A DNA stretch of 21,034 nt from Oscillospiraceae bacterium (lineage in GTDB: Bacteria; Bacillota; Clostridia; Oscillospirales; Acutalibacteraceae). Shown here in pieces: positions 15,300 to 21,034 of this stretch (its first letter is position 1; every line of letters starts with the position of its first letter). The notes beneath the pieces are model-generated. The model saw nothing but the letters and a program-made list of their open reading frames with translations. It did not search any database and was not told where the DNA came from. The stretch lies in the NCBI GenBank assembly GCA_902782805.1, contig CACZON010000139.1, forward strand, positions 1-21,034. Direction: 5' to 3'. The translations under genes and the position numbers were made by a program.

Positions 15300-15371
15300 G
15301 ATGTTTCAGAACCTTTCCGTTTATAGTTTGACCGGCTGTCGCGCGGCAACAGAATGGATTACGCTTTTTTT

Positions 15372-15400
15372 ATTATAACAACTGAAAAACCGCTTGTCAA
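15372..15400 (-). promoter_or_regulatory. Consensus promoter of the fhs-fchA-folD operon
   Basis: On the minus strand a perfect TTGACA (15400-15395), 17-base spacer and perfect TATAAT (15377-15372). The leader is about 65 bases. Full consensus suggests strong expression by the housekeeping sigma factor. Confidence 0.92.
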
Positions 15401-15533
15401 CGAATGAAAAACTGTATTTTCTGATGATTTGTTTTTAGAAAAATAAAGGCCGTTTGATCGGTTCATTTTCGTTTTTCTTTCCGGAAACACAACAAAAAGT
15501 TGGCGGTTCCCGCTCTTTTTTTCACCGATCCAA

Positions 15534-15562
15534 TTGTATTTTGAAGATGTGCATGGTATAAT
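15534..15562 (+). promoter_or_regulatory. Promoter of the metV::rnfC - metV - metF operon
   Basis: TTGTAT (15534-15539), 17-base spacer and TATAAT (15557-15562), preceded by TGG (15554-15556), which makes it an extended -10 promoter. The leader is about 80 bases. Confidence 0.8.
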
Positions 15563-15648
15563 TTTTGTATTGTGATCTCCTGCTTCCGGCGTGGGATTTT
15601 CTCCCGTTTCGATCCCCGTCCGGATAGTTCATTTAGGAAGGTGAAGAA

Positions 15649-17613
15649 TTGGAAAACTATACCAAGTACAAGCTGAAAACTCCCGAAGAGCTTTCAGAGG
15701 TTCTGGCCGGCGCGGATCACCTTTTCGTGATCGCCTGCAACAAGTGCTTCAAGGAATTTGAGTCCGTCGAGGAAACGGACTGCGAAGAATTCCTGAAGAT
15801 CGCGCAGGAACAGGGAAAAACGGTTACGGGTTCCGCCTGCATCGACTTCCTCTGCAACAAACTCCAGACGGAGAAAAAGCTCGCGGCCCTGATCCCGGAA
15901 GGGACGGAGAACGTCGTCGTTCTCTCCTGCGGTCTCGGCGTACAGACGGTGGCCGATCTGCTCCCGACGCAGGTTTTCGCCGCCTGCAATACGCTCAACT
16001 TCCGGGGACACCACGGCATGGCGCTTACAAAAAAAGCGTGCGATGCCTGCGCGCAGTGCTATCTGAACCTCACCGGCGGCATCTGCCCCATCGTCGACTG
16101 CTCCAAGAGTCTCTTAAACGGCCAGTGCGGCGGCGCCAAGAACGGAAAATGCGAAGTGGATCCCAACCGCGACTGCGCCTGGGAGAAGATTTACCGGCGG
16201 CTTGAAAAACAGGGCCGCCTCGAAGAATTCCTCTCGCATCCCGTCGAATTGCGCGATTATTCGAAGGTCGACCACAAAGTGATCAGCGACTACGTAAAAG
16301 AAGTACGCGAAGCAAGATTCGACGGTTACTACGGCGGCGTTCATCCTGCAGAGCGCAAAGCGCTCGCCGAAAACGCGCCGCTTTGCCGCTTCCCGGAACC
16401 GGAAACCGTCGTCATTCCGCTCTCTCAGCATACCGGCAAGCCCGCCGAGCCCGTTGTAAGCGTCGGCGACAGCGTAAAAGTCGGCCAGCTCCTCGGAAAA
16501 GCAGACGGTTACATCAGCGCTTCGGTTCATTCGAGCGTCAGCGGCACCGTCGTTGCGATCGAACCGAGGCTCCATCCCGTCTCCGGGAAACCGTCTCCGG
16601 CGGTCGTCATCCGCTCCGACGGAAAGGATACCCTCGACGAATCCGTAACGCCGCGCGGCACGCTTGAATCCCTCACGCCCGACGATCTCTACAACATCGT
16701 CCGCGACAGCGGCATCGTCGGCATGGGCGGCGCAACGTTCCCGACCGCGGTCAAGCTCAAACCCGGCAAACCGATCGACGCGGTTCTTTTGAACGGCTGC
16801 GAATGCGAACCGCTCATCACCGCGGACCATAAAGTTCTCCTTCAGTACGCGGACGAAATCATTTTCGGCCTTCAGGCGATCCTCAAAGCGGTCGACGCGA
16901 AGCGCGGCGTCATCGTCATCGAAGACAACAAGCCCGACGCGATCGCTCTGATGCAGGAAAAGACCGAAGGACTCGAAAATATCGAAGTCGCTGCCGCGCG
17001 CACCAAATACCCCCAGGGCGCCGAAAAGATGCTGATCAAGCGCGTTCTGGGCCGCCAGGTTCCTTCCGGCGGACTGCCGGCGGACGTCGGCGCCGTCGTC
17101 TGCAACGTCAGCACGGCGAAAGCGATCTCCGACGCGATCCAGCTCGGCATGCCGCTGATCGAGCGCGTCGTTTCCGTTACCGGCGAGCGGATCAAGAATC
17201 CCGGCAACTTTATCGTGAAAATCGGTACGAATGTCCGCGATCTGATCGAATACTGCGGCGGCATTACCGCCGACAACGCGATCGTCAAGATCGGCGGCCC
17301 GATGATGGGCCTCGTTCAGTCCGATCTGGACGTTCCGATCCTCAAGGGCGCGAACGGCGTGATCGCCGTCGATCCCGATCCGACGCAGGAAATGCCCTGC
17401 ATCAAATGCGGCCGCTGCGTCGACGTCTGCCCGATGGAGCTGACGCCGCTGTACTTTGCGAAATATGCGGACGAAGGAAACTTTGAGGGAATGCGCGATC
17501 GCAACGTGATGGACTGCATCGAATGCAAGAGCTGCGAGTATATCTGTTCCTCAAAGATCCCGCTGCTCTCAAAAATCCGGGCCGGCAAAGCGGCAGTAAG
17601 GGGGATGAAGTAA
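15649..17613 (+). CDS. rnfC2: RnfC2-type subunit of methylene-THF reductase with N-terminal MetV-like domain
   Basis: A 654-residue two-part protein. Residues 1-~205 are a Cys-rich MetV-like domain (Cys at 30, 33, 64, 94, 113, 131, 134, 137, 146, 151, 160, 168 and 176). From ~225 (YYGGVHPAERK) it is RnfC-like: N-terminal RnfC region, the flavin/NADH-binding Complex I 51-kDa-like fold (GMGGATFPTAVKL, ~358-370; NGCECEPLITAD, ~382-393), an SLBB-like part, and two 4Fe-4S motifs (Cys584/587/590/594 and Cys623/626/629/633). In Acetobacterium woodii RnfC2 oxidises NADH and feeds MetV-MetF; the same role is inferred here. It lacks membrane segments and the other Rnf subunits, so it is not part of a membrane Rnf complex. 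The start is TTG with AGGAAGGTGA upstream; no better ATG exists. The next gene starts one base after the stop. Confidence 0.93.
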   Translation: MENYTKYKLKTPEELSEVLAGADHLFVIACNKCFKEFESVEETDCEEFLKIAQEQGKTVTGSACIDFLCNKLQTEKKLAALIPEGTENVVVLSCGLGVQTVADLLPTQVFAACNTLNFRGHHGMALTKKACDACAQCYLNLTGGICPIVDCSKSLLNGQCGGAKNGKCEVDPNRDCAWEKIYRRLEKQGRLEEFLSHPVELRDYSKVDHKVISDYVKEVREARFDGYYGGVHPAERKALAENAPLCRFPEPETVVIPLSQHTGKPAEPVVSVGDSVKVGQLLGKADGYISASVHSSVSGTVVAIEPRLHPVSGKPSPAVVIRSDGKDTLDESVTPRGTLESLTPDDLYNIVRDSGIVGMGGATFPTAVKLKPGKPIDAVLLNGCECEPLITADHKVLLQYADEIIFGLQAILKAVDAKRGVIVIEDNKPDAIALMQEKTEGLENIEVAAARTKYPQGAEKMLIKRVLGRQVPSGGLPADVGAVVCNVSTAKAISDAIQLGMPLIERVVSVTGERIKNPGNFIVKIGTNVRDLIEYCGGITADNAIVKIGGPMMGLVQSDLDVPILKGANGVIAVDPDPTQEMPCIKCGRCVDVCPMELTPLYFAKYADEGNFEGMRDRNVMDCIECKSCEYICSSKIPLLSKIRAGKAAVRGMK

Positions 17614-17614
17614 G

Positions 17615-18244
17615 ATGCTGATTACGAAACTCAAATCCAGAGAGGCCATCGAATCTCTTCTCGGCGGCACCTGCTTTATTCTGAACTGCCACGGCTGCAA
17701 AGAGCTGAGCTTCCCGGTCGCCGAAGCCGAAGCGCTTGAGGCGGAGCTTGCCGCCGCAGGCAAAGTCACCGGCATTCTGACGACGGATTACGTCTGCAAC
17801 CCCGAAAATCTGCAGCTTCGCCTGGAGGCGCACAAAAACGAGATCGAAGAAGCGGACGCGGTTCTCGTCCTTTCCTGCGGCGTCGGCGTTCAGACCGTTG
17901 CAGAGTGTTTCCCGGAGAAAAAGGTCCTTGCCGGATGCGATACCTACCGCCTCCCGGGCACCCAGGGCGTTACTCCGCTCGAAGTTGACTGCGGCCAGTG
18001 CGGCGAATGCTATCTGAACCTGACCGGCGGCATCTGCCCGATCACCGCCTGCTCGAAGAGCCTTTTAAACGGCCAGTGCGGCGGCGCGAAGAACGGGAAA
18101 TGCGAAGTCGATCCCGAGATGGACTGCGGCTGGGAACGCATCTACCGGCGCCTTGAAGCGCTCGGCCGGCTGGATCTTCTGAAGGTCCCGACCCAGCTTC
18201 GCAATTATTCCACCGACGACGAAGTCTATAAACAGAACGGTTAA
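17615..18244 (+). CDS. metV: MetV subunit of methylene-THF reductase
   Basis: A 209-residue Cys-rich protein (MTHFR C-terminal-domain type) that carries Fe-S clusters and passes electrons to MetF. Cysteines include 20, 25, 28, 61, 88, 108, 126, 129, 132, 141, 146, 155, 163 and 171. Residues 146-167 are identical to residues 151-172 of the N-terminal domain of the preceding gene, and the match extends through the IYRRLE-LGRL region, so the two are clear paralogues. One base separates it from the rnfC2 stop, and AGGGGGA ahead of the ATG serves as ribosome site. metF follows after 29 bases with TTAGGAG before its start. Confidence 0.93.
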   Translation: MLITKLKSREAIESLLGGTCFILNCHGCKELSFPVAEAEALEAELAAAGKVTGILTTDYVCNPENLQLRLEAHKNEIEEADAVLVLSCGVGVQTVAECFPEKKVLAGCDTYRLPGTQGVTPLEVDCGQCGECYLNLTGGICPITACSKSLLNGQCGGAKNGKCEVDPEMDCGWERIYRRLEALGRLDLLKVPTQLRNYSTDDEVYKQNG

Positions 18245-18273
18245 GATAAAATTTGGATTAGGAGCAATGAAGT

Positions 18274-19152
18274 ATGAAAGTTACTGAATTATTTCGTCAG
18301 GGCGAATTTGTAGTGACCGCGGAAGTCGGCCCGCCGAAAGGCTGCCACCTCGAGGGTGTCGTTGAGGAAGCGAAGGAATATCTGAGCGGCCTCTCCGCCG
18401 TCAACGTAACGGACTGCCAGTCCTCCGTCATGCGCGTCGGCTCGCTTGCGACCTGCAAGGCCCTCAAGGACGCCGGACTCAACCCGATCTATCAGCTCAC
18501 CTGCCGCGACCGCAACCGCATCGCGCTGCAGTCCGATCTTTTAAGCGCCGCCGCCTTCGGTATCGACAACGTCCTCTGCCTGACCGGCGACCATACCAAG
18601 CTCGGCGACCATCCGGGCGCGAAGCCCGTCTTCGACCTTGATTCCGTCTCCCTGCTTGCCGCGATCCGCGCGCTCGAAGAAGGCCACGATCTCGCCGGCA
18701 ACGAGCTTGTCGGCGAAGCTCCTTCTTTCGCGAAAGGCGCCGTGGTTTCTCCCTGCAGCGATTCCGTTGACGCGCAGCTCGCCAAAATGGAGCGCAAAGT
18801 TCTTGCGGGCGCGGAATTCTTCCAGACGCAGGCCGTTTACGATACGGAGAAATTCCTCGCCTTCATGGAAAAGGCAAAGCAGTTTGACCGTCCCGTTCAG
18901 CTCGGCATCGTCCTCCTCAAATCCGCCGGAATGGCGACTTATATGAACAAAGCCGTCGCTGGCATCCACGTTCCGGACGAAATGATCGCCGAACTCAAGG
19001 CCGACAAGGAAAAGACGAAGGCCGGCATTACCGGCGTTGAGATCGCCGCGCGAATCATCCGCGCGTGCAAGCCCTACTGCCAGGGCGTTCACATCATGGC
19101 GATGGGCTGGGAATCGAAGATCCCGCAGCTCCTCGAGCTCGCCGGTCTCTGA
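18274..19152 (+). CDS. metF: Methylenetetrahydrofolate reductase MetF
   Basis: A 292-residue flavin-dependent TIM-barrel enzyme reducing methylene-THF to methyl-THF, last step of the methyl branch before transfer to a corrinoid protein. AEVGPPKG (16-23) holds the catalytic-type Glu17, CLTGDH (102-107) is the flavin/folate region, and AEFFQTQAVYD (~186-196) carries the conserved Gln. It follows metV in the same operon, as in A. woodii, where MetF works with MetV and RnfC2 as an NADH-dependent complex. A strong terminator follows 25 bases after the stop. Confidence 0.95.
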   Translation: MKVTELFRQGEFVVTAEVGPPKGCHLEGVVEEAKEYLSGLSAVNVTDCQSSVMRVGSLATCKALKDAGLNPIYQLTCRDRNRIALQSDLLSAAAFGIDNVLCLTGDHTKLGDHPGAKPVFDLDSVSLLAAIRALEEGHDLAGNELVGEAPSFAKGAVVSPCSDSVDAQLAKMERKVLAGAEFFQTQAVYDTEKFLAFMEKAKQFDRPVQLGIVLLKSAGMATYMNKAVAGIHVPDEMIAELKADKEKTKAGITGVEIAARIIRACKPYCQGVHIMAMGWESKIPQLLELAGL

Positions 19153-19177
19153 TCCGGTCCGCAGTAAAAACAACCGC

Positions 19178-19216
19178 AAAAGCGCCGCCCCTGAAAAATC
19201 GGGCGGCGCTTTTTTC
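19178..19216 (+). terminator. Intrinsic terminator of the metV::rnfC - metV - metF operon
   Basis: AAAAGCGCCGCCC (19178-19190) pairs perfectly with GGGCGGCGCTTTT (19201-19213) around a 10-base loop and runs into further T residues. It ends the operon before the RACE gene. Confidence 0.95.
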
Positions 19217-19244
19217 TCGGATTTTTCGCTCAAAAACGGGGCGG

Positions 19245-19273
19245 TTGCAATCAAAAAACCGGAATGGTACAAT
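19245..19273 (+). promoter_or_regulatory. Promoter of the RACE gene
   Basis: TTGCAA (19245-19250), 17-base spacer and TACAAT (19268-19273) with TGG before it (extended -10). This supports ATG 19325 as the start, about 45 bases into the transcript, and separate control from metF. Confidence 0.78.
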
Positions 19274-19324
19274 AGAAGCGGCAGAAAACTTCCCGGAGCG
19301 GAGAACGAAAGGAAAACGACGCAA

Positions 19325-20848
19325 ATGAAGCTTACAGTTTATGAAGGAGCGCTTCGTCACGAGCTGCCCTTTACCGAAGGCCAGACGATTCTCGACGTTT
19401 TGCAGAACGCCGGGATCCGGAGTGTTTCGGCGCCCTGCGGCGGAAAGGGAACCTGCAAAAAATGCACCGTTTTTGTCCGCAGCGAAGCGTTCTTCGGAGC
19501 CTGCCTCGCCTGTACGACTCCCGCAAAGGAAGGGATGAGCGTAGAGCTTTCGCCGGAAGTCCGCATTTCCTTTGCGGATCAAAGCGACGGCGAGCTCTAT
19601 CCGCCGACCCCGGGCCAGCACGGCTATGCGGTTGCCTGTGATCTCGGTACGACGACCGTGATCCTTCGCCTGATCGATCTCGAAACCGGAGCGCTGCGTT
19701 CGGGCCTCAGCGCCGACAACAGCCAGCGCATCTTCGGCGCCGACGTTTTATCACGCCTCAAAGCAGCCGCGGAAGGGCGCGCCGCAGAACTCCATGAGAT
19801 CCTGATCCGCCAGATCGATTCCTGTATCGAAACGCTTTGCTGCCGTGAAAACGTTGCGCCCGAGGAGATCCGGCGGCTTTCGGTTGCCGGCAATACGATC
19901 CTGATGCACTTTTTTGCGGGCCTCGATCCCTCGGCGATCTCGACCGCTCCCTTCGTTCCGATCTCACTCTTCGGGGAAACGAAGCGCGGAAAAGAGCTCG
20001 GGCTCTCGATAGACGCCGACGTTTATCTCTGCCCGGCGGCCGCGGGATTTCTCGGCAGCGATCTGCTCTGCGGAATTCTTTCTTCCAAAATGATCCAAAG
20101 CGAAAAAAGCGCGCTGCTGATCGATCTCGGCGCCAACACGGAAATCGCGCTCGGGAACCGGGATCGGATCCTCGCCTGCGCGGTCGACGGCGGCGCGGCC
20201 TTTAAGGCGTCGCTGCTCGAAAACGGAATGACTGCCTCCGAAGGAGCAATCTCCGGCGTCCGTTACGAAAACGGAGCGCTCGACCTCGAAGTGCTCGGCG
20301 GCGGGGCGCCGAAAGGGATCTGCGGCTCGGGCTTTATCGATCTTTTGGGGATCCTCTTTGAGGAAGAACTCCTCGACGAAATGGGCCGTCTCGCCGGGGC
20401 GGACGAAGCCGATTCCCCTCTGGCGCGGCAGATCGGCGAAAAAGACGGCCGTCCGGTGTTTTTCGTAACGGACGACCGAAAGATCTTCCTTTCGCAGGCC
20501 GATATCAGCAAATTCCAGCTCGCAAAAGCGGCGATCTTCGCCGGGATTCGCATTCTCTCGGAGGAAAGCGGCGTTTCGCTCTCCGATCTGGACCGGCTTT
20601 CCCTCGGCGGCGGCTTCGGCGCCTTTGCCCACCGCAGGAACGCGGCTCTTTTGGGGATGATCCCCCGCGAATGCAAAGGAAAAACCCAAAAACGCGGCAA
20701 TCTCGCGCTCGCCGGCGCGATTTCCGCCGCGATCTCCGAAGAGGCGCGATCCGATCTGGAACGGATCCGGGCGCTTGTAAGTCCGATCGACCTGCCCTCG
20801 CACCCTTCGTTTTCCGACGCGTATACGGACGGAATGTTTTTTGAATGA
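19325..20848 (+). CDS. RACE-type ATP-dependent activator of corrinoid enzymes (DUF4445 family)
   Basis: A 507-residue protein. The N-terminal 2Fe-2S ferredoxin domain (~1-85) has Cys38, Cys44, Cys47 and Cys60 or Cys63 (PCGGKGTC, KKC, GACLAC). The ASKHA-type ATPase follows from ~100: YAVACDLGTTTVILRL (phosphate loop 1), LLIDLGANTEIALGN (loop 2) and the LSLGGGFGAFAH segment near the end. RACE proteins use ATP to reduce the inactive Co(II) form of corrinoid proteins. It is somewhat shorter than typical members (~600 residues). The partner may be the CoFeSP of acetyl-CoA synthase (then AcsV-like) or a methyltransferase corrinoid protein; neither is in the window. An upstream extension of the frame overlaps metF and is rejected. 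A bidirectional terminator follows. Confidence 0.88.
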   Translation: MKLTVYEGALRHELPFTEGQTILDVLQNAGIRSVSAPCGGKGTCKKCTVFVRSEAFFGACLACTTPAKEGMSVELSPEVRISFADQSDGELYPPTPGQHGYAVACDLGTTTVILRLIDLETGALRSGLSADNSQRIFGADVLSRLKAAAEGRAAELHEILIRQIDSCIETLCCRENVAPEEIRRLSVAGNTILMHFFAGLDPSAISTAPFVPISLFGETKRGKELGLSIDADVYLCPAAAGFLGSDLLCGILSSKMIQSEKSALLIDLGANTEIALGNRDRILACAVDGGAAFKASLLENGMTASEGAISGVRYENGALDLEVLGGGAPKGICGSGFIDLLGILFEEELLDEMGRLAGADEADSPLARQIGEKDGRPVFFVTDDRKIFLSQADISKFQLAKAAIFAGIRILSEESGVSLSDLDRLSLGGGFGAFAHRRNAALLGMIPRECKGKTQKRGNLALAGAISAAISEEARSDLERIRALVSPIDLPSHPSFSDAYTDGMFFE

Positions 20849-20890
20849 TTTTCGCTTTTCCCAATGCCTGCTGCGAATCTGTTTTGAAAC

Positions 20891-20922
20891 AAAAAAATCC
20901 CCGGAGCATTCCGGGGATTTTT
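20891..20922. terminator. Bidirectional terminator between the RACE and GNAT genes
   Basis: AAATCCCCGGA pairs with TCCGGGGATTT around a short loop, with A-run and T-run flanks. It sits between the convergent 3' ends of the RACE gene (20848) and the GNAT gene (20932). Confidence 0.93.
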
Positions 20923-20931
20923 CGTATTCTG

Positions 20932-21034
20932 CTAAAAATCCTTATAGAATCCAACGTATTCGGGCAGCTCGGTAAAGCCGAGCGTTTTGTAAAACGAAAA
21001 CGCAGGGACGTTCCGCTCCGTTGCAAGGAAGATC
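20932..21034 (-). CDS. GNAT-family N-acetyltransferase, C-terminal end only
   Basis: The minus strand is open from the window edge (frame beginning at 21033) to TAG at 20932-20934 and gives 33 residues ending PEYVGFYKDF. The segment NVPAFSFYKTLGF matches the C-terminal signature of GNAT acetyltransferases (N-x-x-A-x-x-FY-x-x-x-GF), where the Asn and Tyr lie at the acetyl-CoA site. The substrate cannot be told from this piece. It is convergent with the RACE gene and shares its terminator. Confidence 0.8.
   Translation of the reverse strand, partial: IFLATERNVPAFSFYKTLGFTELPEYVGFYKDF

Larger units (their letters stand above)
15300..15648. other. Divergent intergenic region of the Wood-Ljungdahl genes
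   Basis: This 349-base AT-richer gap separates fhs (minus) from metV::rnfC (plus). It holds the fhs promoter (15372-15400) and the plus-strand promoter (15534-15562). Between them are GATCGGT (15456-15462) and its inverted copy ACCGATC (15524-15530), which could bind a shared regulator. A small GCGG-TTC-CCGC hairpin followed by T residues lies near 15503-15521. I do not see a tetrahydrofolate riboswitch. Confidence 0.6.

Noticed and set aside
14205..15326. Plus-strand open frame antisense to fhs
   Set aside because: A shadow of the conserved fhs coding sequence; no promoter or ribosome site of its own.
15300..15648. Tetrahydrofolate or cobalamin riboswitch before the folate or RACE genes
   Set aside because: The leaders are about 45-80 bases and I could not find the conserved cores of either class; a covariance-model search would settle it.
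19037..19324. N-terminal extension of the RACE protein
   Set aside because: The frame stays open upstream but overlaps metF and its terminator and lies before the RACE promoter; the ferredoxin domain starts right at ATG 19325.

Overview
The window is GC-rich bacterial DNA with strong Shine-Dalgarno sites, TTGACA/TATAAT-type promoters and hairpin-plus-T terminators. It carries the methyl-branch genes of the Wood-Ljungdahl (acetyl-CoA) pathway in the set known from clostridial acetogens. An anaerobic Firmicute (Clostridia-like, gut or rumen type) is the best guess; no rRNA or tRNA is present to confirm it.

Layout. (A) 1-1490, plus strand: the 3' part of a secreted-type tannase/feruloyl-esterase-like alpha/beta-hydrolase fused in one frame to a complete barnase-family ribonuclease domain, followed by a barstar-family inhibitor gene. 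(B) 1500-4482, minus strand: a glycosyltransferase, an OmpR-type response regulator and a sensor kinase joined by two ATGA overlaps. (C) 4483-4756: an AT-richer spacer with three inverted repeats. (D) 4757-11790: separately transcribed metabolic genes, namely a GH127/DUF1680-type glycosidase (minus), a tyrosine phosphatase, an aldo/keto reductase with two 4Fe-4S motifs, an FAD oxidoreductase and a D-2-hydroxyacid dehydrogenase (all plus). (E) 11948-19152: two divergent operons. fhs-fchA-folD runs on minus and metV::rnfC - metV - metF runs on plus, from facing promoters in a 349-bp gap. (F) 19325-20848: a RACE-type corrinoid-protein activator with its own promoter. (G) 20932 to the end: the 3' end of a GNAT acetyltransferase on minus.

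How block E works: Fhs makes formyl-THF from formate, FchA makes methenyl-THF, FolD reduces it to methylene-THF, and MetF with MetV and the RnfC-type flavin/Fe-S subunit reduces that to methyl-THF. RACE proteins reactivate the corrinoid proteins that take up methyl groups; no such corrinoid protein is in the window. Two features stand out. The fhs frame is interrupted by one in-frame TAA where GAA is expected. FolD lacks the Lys and Gln needed for cyclohydrolase activity in canonical FolD, which fits the separate fchA gene beside it.

The most unusual object is the esterase-barnase fusion with its barstar partner: all barnase catalytic residues are present on what looks like a secreted carbohydrate- or phenolic-ester hydrolase.
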